DNA from: Mixophyes australis
Lineage: Eukaryota; Chordata; Amphibia; Anura; Limnodynastidae
Assembly: GCA_036250195.1 (NCBI GenBank)
Contig: JAVHZZ010000001.1
Location: forward strand, 393,444,283 to 393,508,282
Length of the DNA stretch: 64,000 nucleotides
Direction of reading: 5' to 3'
The translations under genes and the position numbers were made by a program. This document shows positions 26,001-35,638 of the stretch, piece by piece (the stretch's first letter is position 1; every line of letters begins with the position of its first letter). The notes beneath the pieces were generated by a model. The model did not search any database. It saw nothing but the letters and a program-made list of their open reading frames with translations, and was not told where the DNA came from.

Positions 26001-29000
26001 TGAACACTACTCTGCTGTGCTCTATAAAAGGGGAAAGGCTACTTAACAGTACTTATCTATAAGAACTACAACTCTATTAAAATCAAAAGTGACAAAAAGG
26101 AGAACTTCCCTCCTGAAATGAACGTAGCCCAGGGTCAGAGGGAATCATCTTGCACCATTGTTTTCCTCAGTGTGGTCCTGCACTTTCCATGTGAGTCTCC
26201 AAGGGTCAGCCACATATTATCCAGCTAATTCTAACCCCATTCCTCCGTGCAGGCGCAGCTACCTGGCAACTGCCAACTTGGAAAACCAGAAGAGCCACGC
26301 TACTGCTTAAGGAAACAGATGCATTACGTTGTAATGTATTCCCACTAATTCCCATAGGGTCCAAGAGCCTGAGGGTGTTATAAGGAAGAGGTTGCTTTAA
26401 AATAGTATGTGAAGAGTCTTATGAAATAATTCTTGTGGAATTAGTGTATTTACTACATACTTTTCAGGGATGTGTTCATGGACTCGAACATCATGAGACT
26501 TCATATGCAAAAGCTTTATCTCGTCTTCCATATTATTGGCTGCCAAAACTTCACAGGCCAGGTCATACATGGTCTTGGAGAGCTCGCAGGCATAAACATG
26601 AGGGGCGCCTGCTCTTTTTGCAAACATGCTGGAAAAATTGGGAGGCAAAAACAACATACAAAAGTTATATTACTACATTAAAGTACAAAAAAATATTACA
26701 CAAAAATGCCTGGATATTTAAGGCAAAACAAACAAACAAAAAACAAAGATTTGTTTTTCCATTTTCTAGTACAGCCAAATAGAAACCTTAGGATTCCGGT
26801 ACCAGTTCCAATATCCAACACAGTTTTGCAGCCAGTCTGGACTGCCTTCTCAATAGCTTTCTGATACATCAGGTTCCTCTTCCCGTCATTGAGCATAACA
26901 AAATGCCAGCGTTCCACCAACCAATTTGCCACTCGATAGAAATTTTCTTTGGCATCAGCTGAGTTTGGATTCAACTTCACAGCTTTGTAGAAATAACCAG
27001 CTGCTTCATCTCGAAATCCTAACCTGTCCATGACAGAAGAAATCATTCATGTTAGCTGCCTTTTTTTTTTTAATCACAATTATGCAGAGTACATATAAAA
27101 GGAGGAAGTAGATAAAAGTGGTAAATACAACATCAGTATGTTTATATGATACAGATATAAAAGAAAAGAAAAAAGGGATCTAAAGAAATTTTACCAAATA
27201 AATAGACTTATTTTAAACACAGGGTCATGTACTAATGACTCCAGAGACAGAAGAGATGGAGCCTAGAGTCCCTAGCAGTTTTGTGAAGAACAAAGTGAAC
27301 ACATTTCATTCAGTTAGTGAACAGGTATTTCTCACCTGAAGAGGTGCTCCCCCATACTGTTACAAATAACATCATCATTTGGAAAGAGATCAAGGGCTTG
27401 TTCATAACAGCTAAATAAATCCTGACTTCGATTTAAAGAATATAACTCTTCTGCCCATTTGAAAAGAGCGTACTGAAAGGTTTCCTATAAAATAAAATAG
27501 TAAAAAACTATTAAGATTTCAGGCATCATGAGATACAGCAGATATATAAATGTATTAAACGAGTCAAATTTCTGTCTTTGAAATTCAAAACATTCCAAAC
27601 AACACCGGAAATAGGCTCACATGACTGCCACGGCTTTGAGATAATGATCTTGTTATGTAAAATCCAATTGTACGTGGACCGAAGTCAGTATTCTATTTTT
27701 TTTAATCATGTAATGGATAAAAAAGTTATGGAGTATGAGCTAAAACTGCACAGACCTTTATCAATGTCTAGGGTAGTTTAACACAACAAATCATTAACAC
27801 AGTACAATGTTGTCATTTTGTGCATCAGCCTTCAGTGTTCTCCCCAAAAAATTGACAGCCAGGTGGCATTAGGAAATAGCCAGGTGGGGGGCACTGTGTC
27901 CAACACACACTGCTGGCTGTAGTGCTCACATAGTATTTGTTCCAATAGGAGAAACAATGGCTTATTCTATTATAATAGGACTCTGTTCGGCTCCAAGAGC
28001 CTGGTGGCAAGTAAAAATAGCCAGGTTTAGCACCTGGGAAATAAGTGCTGGGGAGAACACTGGCCTGTATGCTATTGTTTAAAGGACCACTAAAATGAAC
28101 TTTTGGATACACTATGAAGGTAAAATACATTGCTCAGCATTAAACCAACATTCCACTGGAGCAATGTTAACAAATAAAGTATTCTCTTCCCCATTATAGA
28201 CACCTGCAACTCCTTCCACAAATCTAGGACAGTGTCTTGATGATATCTAGGTCCTCATACTTGTTGCCAATAAAAATATATTTAATACTAGTAAACACAC
28301 ATGTAGAACAGGTCTTACATTGAATTGTTTCCAATGTTAGCATACCAACTTGCATTTTTACTTGTATTTGGGCGCATTGTGGTTGTTGCAAATGCTTCTT
28401 GCTCCATTCAATGTGTTATTTACTGTGTCCACCATTGACCTCCCAAACGCAAGCAAAAATTCAAATGAACTACCACATGTCAAACACGTATTGTATTTGA
28501 CAAGCAGTTTCATTGGTATTTCAAGTTGCGTTTTTAAATTTAACAGTAGGCATAAGGGATAATACAGGCCTGAAAGGTGAGAACAGTCATCTGAGCTACT
28601 AAGCCATCACTGGCCTTATTTGGACACACAATGAATTGCAGCACAGCAACTCTGCCTGCTTCATAAGAGAAAAACCTCCCTTCTCTATTTAAGCAATCTG
28701 CTGTAGAGGAGTGAAAGAGAGCATGGTGAACATATTTAGTTAACTATAAGTACACTTCATTATTTAGCATATATTCAGTTTAATAACACAGCCTGATATA
28801 TATTCATTTGGAAAAATGACTTTACTGCCAGGCATGAAAAAGGTTTGCCTTGAAGGTTAAATTGGCTGGACATTGGTAGGTGGTAATCTGTTATTTTGTG
28901 CCCTGTGTCATACTTGCCTTCTTTTCATACCTGAACTCTGAGAGAATGGCTAATTGAGTCATTACAGCATATCCCTGCCCACCTTGCCAGGAGGTCTCAC

Positions 29001-29662
29001 CCTAATTCAGGAGTCAGGGACAATCTGGCAGACCACGCAACTATGCTTTATATGGGTTCTTTGGCCAATATCTTGAGAAATAAATTTGTGTTATTGCACA
29101 TAAAATTGTGATGTGTTCTAAGCCTTAATGCTTATCAAACTGACAACTAAGATGTTATTTTTTTCTATGCATTACCTAGTTTAGTAATATTGCATCATTT
29201 CTAGATTTTCTTATTTTAGCCTACATGTATGTTTTTGCTTATTTCGGGTGTTCTTTTGAATACACAATATGTTAAATCACTGCAGTGCAGCACCTTATGT
29301 AAATGTAGTGGAAGTAATAGGGGTTGTGCCTTGTGCGTAAACCTGATGGCTATACCTAAACTGTATAAATATAATACATTGCAAGCATATTGACCATTAA
29401 AATCCATTGCCAAATAAAATAGAAGCTGCATGTCTACACATAAACGTTTATTAAATGTTCAAACCTTAAATTGGTCTTTCAGCTCAGGAGCCAGGCTGAG
29501 CACCAGCAGGAAGTGGGCATATGCAGTCCCGTAATCCCGCTCCCGCAGACAGTGCTCAGCGCTCTGCACAGACCGGGAGATCAGCTCTCTCCTGCTGGCA
29601 GCCTGCCCGGCCTTGCGCCCCCTCCGTGACCGCCTGCTGCCAGCTGCACCCACTTCTGCCAT
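12610..29662 (-). CDS. PRMT9: PRMT9, protein arginine methyltransferase 9 (whole gene, 12 coding exons)
   Basis: PRMT9 is a type II arginine methyltransferase that makes symmetric dimethylarginine; its known mammalian substrate is the splicing factor SF3B2. The twelve coding exons sum to 2514 bases, 837 residues plus stop, close to the human length of about 845. Every junction is GT-AG with matching phase. Visible parts: N-terminal tetratricopeptide region (exons 1-3), SAM-binding motif [12 protein letters not shown] (exon 3), post-I VYACELSK (exon 4), a TETVDAG acidic loop (exon 5) and a second, degenerate methyltransferase-like half (exons 7-12). ATG at 29662 sits in a strong CACCATGG context. 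No stop or frameshift is seen. Identity rests on recognised similarity to vertebrate PRMT9. Confidence 0.95.
13538..13666 (-). CDS. PRMT9: PRMT9 coding exon 11
   Basis: Acceptor TACAG; donor GTAATG. 129 bases, phase 0 at both ends. Encodes [14 protein letters not shown] and [13 protein letters not shown]. Confidence 0.92.
14049..14088. repeat. (TA)n then T-run microsatellite, PRMT9 exon 10-11 intron and flank
   Basis: About 20 bases of TA dinucleotides followed by about 20 T. Confidence 0.9.
14799..14952 (-). CDS. PRMT9: PRMT9 coding exon 10
   Basis: Acceptor TCTAG; donor GTATGC. 154 bases. Encodes [20 protein letters not shown] and [16 protein letters not shown]. Found by following phase and family similarity; no long open frame marks it. 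Confidence 0.92.
15216..15537. mobile_element. 322-bp Tigger/pogo-like MITE in PRMT9 intron 9
   Basis: Left end CAGGTATTCCTCACTTAAC is inverted at the right end (GTTAAGTGAGGAATACCTG). Flanked by TA at 15214-15215 and 15538-15539. TA duplication plus CAGGTAT-type ends fit pogo/Tigger-like Tc1/mariner elements. No transposase. Confidence 0.85.
15984..16281. mobile_element. 298-bp MITE related to 7529-7750
   Basis: Left TGGGCCTGATTCCTTAAGG, right complement TGGGCCTAATTCATTAAG. Same family of ends as the 7.5-kb element. No coding capacity. Confidence 0.7.
16640..17775 (-). pseudogene. L2-type LINE reverse transcriptase, antisense in intron 9
   Basis: Minus-strand frames give, from 17775 down, FYTVDHSL, then a YADDT catalytic box at about 17478-17500, [23 protein letters not shown] and SRIDYCN-like blocks, and an LHWL block. 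This order is the RT palm to C-terminal part of L2/CR1-group non-LTR retrotransposons. Frames shift at least four times. The 5' half (endonuclease and fingers) is absent, as usual for 5'-truncated LINE copies. Confidence 0.8.
17895..18567 (-). CDS. PRMT9: PRMT9 coding exon 9
   Basis: Largest exon, 673 bases; acceptor TACAG, donor GTAAAT. Encodes [44 protein letters not shown] (second-domain pseudo-motif I) and [16 protein letters not shown]. The middle (about residues 460-520 of the protein) is the least conserved part. Confidence 0.95.
18698..18903. mobile_element. 206-bp MITE in PRMT9 intron 8
   Basis: Ends GGGGCCCATTCAATTCTAAG and complement GGGGCCGATTCAGCACTAAG form an imperfect inverted repeat. 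The ATTCA-type core near the tip is shared with the elements at 30240 and 35710. No coding capacity. Confidence 0.75.
18941..19124 (-). CDS. PRMT9: PRMT9 coding exon 8
   Basis: Acceptor GCTAG; donor GTGAGT. 184 bases. Encodes [20 protein letters not shown] and [16 protein letters not shown], the barrel segment conserved among PRMTs. Confidence 0.94.
19125..22844. other. PRMT9 intron 7, unassigned repeats
   Basis: Largest intron stretch without an identified gene. 21300-22210 has irregular internal similarity (words such as GTGAAAGATAGCAGCAATAC and AATGCCAATATG recur in altered form) and looks like decayed coding or satellite DNA, unidentified. 22560-22605 carries a TATAGCGCTGCAGAATTAGT tail typical of L2-related 3' ends. 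Confidence 0.4.
22845..23037 (-). CDS. PRMT9: PRMT9 coding exon 7
   Basis: Acceptor TCTTAG; donor GTACAA. 193 bases. Encodes [19 protein letters not shown] and [10 protein letters not shown], the beta-barrel part after the first catalytic domain. Confidence 0.93.
23290..24105 (+). pseudogene. L2-type LINE 3' end in PRMT9 intron 6
   Basis: Plus-strand translation contains [24 protein letters not shown] and [20 protein letters not shown] blocks, the RT C-terminal region of L2-group elements, then a 3' tail with GTAAGCTTTTTAATGAGCAG and GCGCTGCGGAGCACTGTGGC. Stops occur near 23419 and 23534. Strongly 5' truncated. Confidence 0.8.
24313..24413 (-). CDS. PRMT9: PRMT9 coding exon 6
   Basis: Acceptor CTTAG; donor GTGAGT. 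101 bases. Encodes [20 protein letters not shown] followed by RRHHR, matching the family. Confidence 0.93.
24557..24659 (-). CDS. PRMT9: PRMT9 coding exon 5
   Basis: Acceptor TGCAG; donor GTTAGT. 103 bases. Encodes [20 protein letters not shown], the acidic substrate-arginine loop of the first methyltransferase domain. The exon is too short in frame to stand out on its own, but its phase joins exons 4 and 6 exactly. Confidence 0.93.
24660..26460. other. PRMT9 intron 4
   Basis: No gene. An A-rich run at 25501-25538 may be the tail of a retroposed element. A hAT-like word (CAGGGATGGACTGG) occurs near 25740. Otherwise nothing assigned. Confidence 0.45.
26461..26628 (-). CDS. PRMT9: PRMT9 coding exon 4
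   Basis: Acceptor TCCAG; donor GTATGT. 168 bases. Encodes [18 protein letters not shown], where the glutamate after YAC is the ribose-binding acid of the SAM pocket, and then [12 protein letters not shown]. Confidence 0.94.
26787..27023 (-). CDS. PRMT9: PRMT9 coding exon 3
   Basis: Acceptor GACAG; donor GTTTCT. 237 bases. Contains [18 protein letters not shown] (last tetratricopeptide) and the start of the first methyltransferase domain, [16 protein letters not shown], with SAM-binding motif [12 protein letters not shown] at its end. Confidence 0.94.
27336..27484 (-). CDS. PRMT9: PRMT9 coding exon 2
   Basis: Acceptor TATAG then GAAACCTTT; ends TTCAG before donor GTGAGA. 149 bases, leaving phase 2. 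Encodes [17 protein letters not shown] and the following repeat up to NSMGEHLF, the tetratricopeptide segment. Confidence 0.92.
27833..28062. mobile_element. 230-bp hAT-like MITE in PRMT9 intron 1
   Basis: Ends CAGTGTTCTCCCC and GGGGAGAACACTG are exact inverse copies, the CAG...CTG form typical of hAT elements. The 8-bp flanks do not match cleanly, so target duplication is not shown. Confidence 0.75.
28063..29464. other. PRMT9 intron 1, remainder
   Basis: AT-rich, no gene or recognised repeat. Confidence 0.4.
29465..29662 (-). CDS. PRMT9: PRMT9 coding exon 1
   Basis: 66 codons from the ATG, ending in AAG before donor GTTTGA; phase 0. Encodes a basic SRRSRRGR stretch and then the start of the tetratricopeptide region, with [17 protein letters not shown] matching the family. 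Exon lies in a CpG-rich patch, as usual for a first exon. Confidence 0.93.
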
Positions 29663-29830
29663 GGTGCCCGCTCAGAAGGCAGCGGCTGCTGTCATCACTG
29701 TACAGGATAACTGGCCGGTAACATTGCGAGGAGTGCGCTTCATAAAGTGGAACGCAAGAGGAGAGCCAGGCGCCAGCTATGACGTGGAGACCGCTGATTG
29801 GAGCATGCATGTCCCTCTGTAAGACAGGAA
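29663..29830 (-). promoter_or_regulatory. PRMT9 promoter region, CpG-rich with CCAAT box
   Basis: Directly upstream of the ATG the DNA is CpG-rich. A CCAAT box on the minus strand lies at 29797-29801 and a CRE-like TGACGT at about 29780-29785. No TATA box is visible. The transcription start cannot be placed from sequence. Confidence 0.5.
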
Positions 29831-30568
29831 GAAATGAACAACACAGAATGTTGGAGGGAAATTGTTATATAGAACATCCAGATTAGATTTACACATACCT
29901 GCCAATTTGACTTCTTTTCACACTGTGACAATACTCTGCTTTTTTCTACTTCATGTCCCAAGTATAATATCCTGGGCTAAAGAAATGCTTTTAACTAGCT
30001 AATACATTCTCTTGTTTATTGAACTTAGAAAATAAGGGGGAAAAGTTGAAACATGGTATTACCACACTGTGATAGTGAGTGAGGTTGGCCACCACTACAT
30101 TTAGGTATATGGTCCCCTAGGAACTTTCACACAATCATGTTCCTGTACAGAAATACCGCAATTATGGTATTGAAAAACGATTGTGCATGCAAAGATGAGC
30201 AAAGTTTCTTGCCTGAAACATGCCGCAGAGACACATCAAGGGAGATTCAATTCAGTGTGATGTGTCTCCAGAAGACATTGCGCCACTCATTTTGCCTCCA
30301 TAGAGGTCAGAGGCAAAATGCATGGATATTCCTTAACGCAACAGTCGGCTAACATGCGCAGCTATAGATTGTGGTGATGTCCAGCTTGGGCAATTGAATT
30401 TTGCCACATTCTGCAAGGTTCCTAAGGGACCTTGCAGCTTTATAATTCCATCCCAATGTTATGGTATGTACTACAATGCCATATTTGATGGAAAATAGTT
30501 ACCAATGATAGCATAGTTTGTTCAGTAGAGAGCAGATGTTTGGTTGGGACAAAGAAAGGACAACTGAG
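29831..30568. other. Upstream of PRMT9, no second gene seen
   Basis: No divergent gene can be recognised. Contains the small inverted-repeat element at about 30240-30403. Confidence 0.45.
30240..30403. mobile_element. Small TIR element, ATTCAATT-type ends
   Basis: Left GGGAGATTCAATTCAG and right complement GGCAAAATTCAATTGCCC are imperfect inverted ends sharing ATTCAATT with the MITE at 35710. Weak evidence; boundaries approximate. Confidence 0.45.
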
Positions 30569-30737
30569 TGTTACGAGCCGCGGCTCTCCGACGGGCCGCC
30601 GCGGCTCACTTCTGGTTGGCCCTGCCACGTCACTTCCAACCTCCGCGTCCTGGTTGCCTGGGCAACAACCGGGACACTGTCTCTTCTGCCGCAGTGCCCG
30701 GCCAGCTGTCCAACAACCGGGCGCATGCGCGCAAAAG
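30569..30737 (+). repeat. LTR fragment, related start to the solo LTR at 33977
   Basis: Begins TGTTACGAGCCGCGGC, close to TGTCACGAGCCGCGGC at 33977, and stays GC-rich with GGTTGCCTGGGCAACAACCG for 170 bp before changing to unrelated AT-rich DNA. Read as a truncated LTR of a related gypsy-like family. Confidence 0.55.
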
Positions 30738-30759
30738 AAATTAATATTTTCTTTACTAG

Positions 30760-31767
30760 TCTTGGTTTACAACTAGAAAAAAGACCGCACCAGGTGGTCC
30801 ATATAATTCCTCTAGGTGTATATATCAGTCTGGCTACATAGCATTGACTATACCACCTGAGGTTAGGTGCACCCGATCATAGGTTTACTAGGAACATAAA
30901 CATGAGAGAAAAAAGAAATGATCTAAGTGGGGCACTCAAATGGACAGAAATTCTTTGATTTATATAAATAATATTCTGTTAAATATTCCTTTATTGATTC
31001 ATTGTTAAAACATTCCATTAGCGAAATATAAAACTTGTATATGAATAACACCATGAATAAAGATAACTGTTAAAAAGACAAATGCTAGTTTGTCTAACCG
31101 CGACACTGCTCTGATTAGGAATCTACTTTGATAGTTTATTGTATAACATGTATAATAAATGTTCTATTCATACCACATCCCTCTGGAAAGACTTGGTGTA
31201 ACATAAAATAGTCTTTATTTTTACATCTTATTAACCAGAAACAAAGGTGGGATGAACTGATAAGGATTATAGAGGAACTGCTGGTATTACACACTTTTAT
31301 GTGTTGAATATATTTCTTCTATCCACTGTGTGCCAGCTTATTTCCCTCTAAAACAGCTAGTGGTCATACCCTTGAGTTCACCTAAATAGCGGGTTAGCTC
31401 TTTCCTAGATAGGTTTTCTATTAGATTGTGGTGAGGTAATAGTTACTAGAACCATCCCGCTAAATATTCTGTGTATATCAGGATTGTTATTGCTAGCTAT
31501 TACTATCCTTCCATCTGGCTGTCTCGCTTCTCTCAATTTCTCACTCAGCGAGCAGCATATAAGGATTCCTAACTAAATATACTCTATATCGCTAAATAGC
31601 CTAAATTCAATTTGACAGAGCAGCGAGCGCGGTGTCCGCCGACGCGCGTTTCGCTAAGGCTTTTACTAAGGGCTTAAAAAATGCACAAAATACATGAGTA
31701 AAACAACTTTTAATGGAGAATTTCACATAAAACTAAAGTAAATAAAAAAGTAGAATAAGAAAAAGAC
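30760..31767 (-). mobile_element. PLE terminal region, reverse orientation
   Basis: AT-rich DNA ending in a block whose complement reads GCGAAACGCGCGTCGGC, the same word present at the 3' region of the PLE near 47450. The GGGGCACTCA-like end motif near 30930 also resembles the PLE terminal repeat. No coding part is present. Assignment is by these shared motifs only. Confidence 0.5.
31631..31672 (-). ncRNA. Hammerhead-like core motif, degenerate
   Basis: On the minus strand AGCGAAAC is followed by GCGCGTCGGC. GAAAC plus a stem ending in GTC matches the 3' half of hammerhead ribozymes known from Penelope-like elements. The CTGATGA half is not intact here, so activity is unlikely. Confidence 0.35.
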
Positions 31768-32884
31768 TGTCACGAAATCCGAGGATGTTTTAAGGATCCC
31801 CTGGATCTGCCAGGTTTGACACGGATCATTCAGGGGTGCAGAGTCTAACAGGTAGGTGGTATTCACCAGGGGCACCCGCAAGGTGGTATGGTCTTATCCG
31901 CCCCTATCCCACAGGTCATGGTCCCCTGAGAGAGTACCAGGCACAGTGGTAGGAGGAGCCAGAAGCGGAGGAGACAGGTGATAGCTGACACTAAAGGTAA
32001 GTTGGAATAACGGCAATAGAATCACTGGTGCAGCCGTGGTTCAATATAGACAACGGAGTAGAGATGTAGAACTAAGCTGACATGATGATGGTAACTCAGA
32101 ATAATAGCAATAGAGTCACTGAAGCAGCGGTAGTGCAATATAGGCAACAGAGAGGAGATATAGAACTATAGCTGACACGATGATAGTAACTCAGGATAAT
32201 AGCAATAGAATCACTGGAACAGCGGTAGTTCAATATAGGCAATGGAGAGGAGATGTAGAACTATAGCTGACATGATGATGGTAACTCAGGGCAGCGACAG
32301 TAGAGTCACTGGAACAGCGGTAGTTCAATATAGGCAACGGAGTTGAGATGTAGAACTATAGCTGACACAATGGTAGTAACTCCGAATAATAGCAATAGAG
32401 TCACTGGAGCAGCGAAAGTTCAATAGAGGCCGTGGTGTGGAGAGGTAGAACCGTAGCTGACACGATGGTAGTAACTCAGGAGTAGTAATGGAGTCACTGG
32501 AAAAGCGGTAGTTCAATAGAGGCCGTGGTTTGCAGAGGTAGAACCGTAGCTGACATGATGGTAGTAACTCAGGAGTAGTAATGGAGTCACTGGAACAGCG
32601 GTAGTTCAATAGAGACAGAAGAGAGCCAGATCCTAGCACTGACGGTAGTGAGCACGAAGAACAGGCATCTGACAGGAGAAACCAGGTGGTTTAAATACCC
32701 CTCCATGATACTGTGGCCAATGAGCGAGTGGGAGGTCTGGAGAAGGAGGAACAGATCTGCACATGTGCAGACCCGACGGCAAGATGGCGGCTGCCATCCG
32801 AAGATGTGGCCTGAACGCCGGACTCACTGCCTGCAGGAAGGGGGTAAAGGCACCGGTGCCCGTTTGTGGGGCCGGTGTGTGACA
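31768..32884 (-). repeat. LTR-like block, about 1.1 kb, minus orientation
   Basis: Bounded by TGTCACGAAATCC and GGTGTGTGACA, a TG...CA structure. The part near 31850 (TATTCACCAGGGGCACCCGC) resembles the gypsy LTR at about 39830. The 5-bp flanks AAGAC and TACAC do not match, so it may be a recombined or old copy. No retroviral coding sequence adjoins it. Confidence 0.55.
31985..32630 (+). repeat. 95-bp minisatellite inside LTR-like block
   Basis: The word TAGCTGACA recurs with spacing 95, 95, 95 and 93 bp between 32170 and 32550, and unit content (TCACTGGAACAGCGGTAGTT) is well conserved. About six to seven copies. Confidence 0.9.
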
Positions 32885-33976
32885 TACACACACCTACCTT
32901 TGCTTTCCACATGTGTCATGGTTTTCCAGGACAGTCCTCTTATTTTTCACTCAAAATTTTTACCTTACAATACTTATTTTACCATAGCTGAAACTCCTGA
33001 TGAACCCAAATTAATAGCAATAGGGAGTATAGTTCTTATAACCTATTTTTCTGGGATCTAAGTAGACATGTGGTGAATTGTATTGCTTTAGAAAACTAAT
33101 TAAGGGTCCTGCCCCCTTCCCTGCACTCAGAAACGACCTCTATTAGTGGTGCAGTGCTTTGTGATACTGAGGAGCAGTGTTTCCACTTTCAAATTCCAGA
33201 TTTCCCTGTTTTGACCTGATTGTTCCTGGTGAAAATCTCCAATTTCCCTGTCAATTTTATTTTTAGTAAAAACACTGTACTGCATAAAAAGCTAAATTTA
33301 ACATGAAAGCTTACTATTTCCCTGTGTTATTTTCTTTGTTCTTTGACGATGCAAACAAGCTACAGTGAGATTGCTGAATGCACTGTCAACTACTTCATCA
33401 CCTCCACTTACTCTGGCTAACACACTGTTGTGCAAGACCTAGTTCAATCTATGATAATTGGTCACAGATCAACCTCCTTTCTCTATGGGGTGTAAGGAAA
33501 AATGAGTGGAGGTTCCAGCCAGAACATCGGCGCAATGTTTCTCTGTGGACGTACCGGAGACACAACGCGCTAAATTGAATCACCCATTGACTCCAAATGA
33601 TTCCCAAGACTTTGCTGTCACCATTATACATGAATGTTATTAGCAATGTCTCCCCAATCTTTTCTATTAAGCTGCCTGAATAAATCTGACAGTGTCTGGT
33701 TGTCGTAACAATCACACATTGACAGGATCAAGAATCTGTGAGTATATATTTTGGCCTCAAAGTCAAACATCTTTAGCAGAAAAACAAGTGGCCACACAGT
33801 AGAACAGTTCATGAAATTCTTGCTCAAGTACCTCTATATTATGTTTTAGTGAAATAAGGGAGGAATGGGCAGATGGACCTAAATATACTAGAGGAACCCT
33901 TTTCTCTTTTAGCTTTGGATCAATTTTCATTGCAGCAGTATTCACCTAATTGTGCTGCATAAAAATTAGTGCAAAG
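32885..33976. other. Intergenic; possible hAT remnant
   Basis: No gene. CAGTGTTTCCAC near 33176 and AAAAACACTG near 33278 could be ends of a tiny hAT derivative. A GATTCAATT-type MITE end, in complement, lies near 33580. Confidence 0.4.
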
Positions 33977-34673
33977 TGTCACGAGCCGCGGCGGTGCCCA
34001 GCCGCCGCGACCCTCTTGTCTGCGTCGCGCCCATCGCTATGACGACCGGTACGTCACTTCCGGGGGTTGTCCCGGGGCTGTTGTCCAGGGGGTTGTCGGG
34101 ACGCTGTTATAGATAGCGCCGTGTCCCGGCATTAGCTCCAGCCGGGCGCAAAGTAGGCAGCTAGGTTTTCTAAATACAGCCACCTGTGGCTGATAGTGCT
34201 GCCCTGCTCCTATTGGCTAGTAGGGGTATATAAGGCAGGGAGGGCTTAGCCTCCCTGCTGCTTATAGTTCAGTGCTCCTGTGCCTAGCCTGCTCCTGTGC
34301 CTCTGTTGGTGTATTGCCTTTGGATTTTGACTACCCGTGTATGACTCTTTGCCTGCTTCTGGATATTGGACCTTTGCCTGTGACCTTGACCTATCGTCTG
34401 TCCTTGGATACTGAACCTTTGCCTGTGGCTCCGACCCTGCTGGTACCTGACATTCCCTCTGGTGCTTCGTCCAGTCTGCAAGATCGCTGGCCTGCCTCTG
34501 TTCCGTGTACCTGTGCGCGGCTTTGTGAGTATAAACTTATACTACTTAGAGTTTAAGACCTGGGGCTTCTGAGTACCTGTGAGCATAACCAGTCTCTACT
34601 GGAAAGGTGACTGCTAAAGGTGAAGACCTCGTCACCTGTGCTATAAGTTTATGTCGTACTGCTTGCCGTAACA
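33977..34673 (+). repeat. Solo LTR, 697 bp, gypsy-like
   Basis: Starts TGTCACGAGCC, ends CCGTAACA, and is flanked by an exact 5-bp duplication CAAAG (33972-33976 and 34674-34678). It contains an inverted CCAAT near 34212 and TATATAA at 34227-34233, a plausible LTR promoter, and C/T-rich short reiterations (CCTTTGCCTGTG) downstream. No internal coding sequence, so it arose by LTR-LTR recombination. Family (gypsy rather than ERV) is inferred from length and composition. Confidence 0.85.
34227..34233 (+). promoter_or_regulatory. TATA box of solo LTR
   Basis: TATATAA preceded 10-15 bases upstream by TATTGGCTAG, an inverted CCAAT box, within the solo LTR. Confidence 0.5.
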
Positions 34674-34678
34674 CAAAG

Positions 34679-35638
34679 TTTATAATCAGACTTTCTGTTT
34701 CTCTTCGAAGTCTGTGAAACATTGCATTCATTAATCAATTCCAGATCATAATACAGAAACTCAAAAAGTACATAATTAATAGGGTATAACAACGTTTTCA
34801 GGGTCTGTTCTGTAGTATGGCTAGAATCTCCCTAACGCTAGATCAGTTAAAGACAGCCATAATGCCTCCCACTGTTCCAGTACTCAGTCTACAAATTCTT
34901 AGGTAAAACTACAGAGTCTGACCACTTTTTAACATTTTATGGACAGGTGCATCAACAAACACTTAAAATTCATATTATATGTGTTGACGCCTACCTAAAA
35001 CGCCTACTGAAATAACTATATAAAACCTAGTTAACTCCTCCAATGACTCATAGGAAATGCACATTTGATAATAATCACCAAAGGGAATTCAGATTGATAT
35101 ATGTTGCTACACTTTCAAATTCCATCATGGAATTTGTTGTATCATTGCAGAAGCCAATAAATTTTTCATTAGGTATCTTATGCACTATATACAGACTTTT
35201 CTTTATAGCCATAAATACCGATGTTACACTTGAGTCAGCAATGTCCACAATATCTAACACATTACTTTCAATGTCAGAAAGATTATCTTAACAAGAGATA
35301 ATACAAACTGAAAGATGTGTTTACATCAGAAACCTCAGTTATCTCATCTTTCACAACAAAATATACCCGATATTTCAGGTGTCACACAGAACGTCGTTGT
35401 AATAATATGCACAGACATACTGTATACCATTTGTTCTCTCCTGCCTTCTTATCTCTACTTTTTCTATTACCTCTTTCTTTGGTAAACTCTTAAGAAACAT
35501 TACAAAGCCTCTACTTAAACCAAAGGCATGTCTTGTTCCACACTAAAACTACAAATGTTGGCTTCCCAGACCATTCTCTATGTGTTTGTACCCAATCTTG
35601 TTTGCATAAGCTTGTCTAATTTAGCAGATTGACAACTA
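34679..35638. other. Intergenic, nothing recognised
   Basis: AT-rich; open frames at about 35043-35291 on both strands have no family resemblance. Confidence 0.45.

Noticed and set aside
29556..29822. Open frames around the PRMT9 start on both strands
   Set aside because: They overlap exon 1 in other frames and in the CpG-rich promoter; no divergent gene is supported.
32170..32640. 104-codon minus-strand frame with repeated residues
   Set aside because: Translation of the 95-bp minisatellite, not a gene.
33176..33280. Tiny hAT element (CAGTGTTT ... AACACTG)
   Set aside because: Ends are short and the 8-bp flanks do not match; kept only as a remark.
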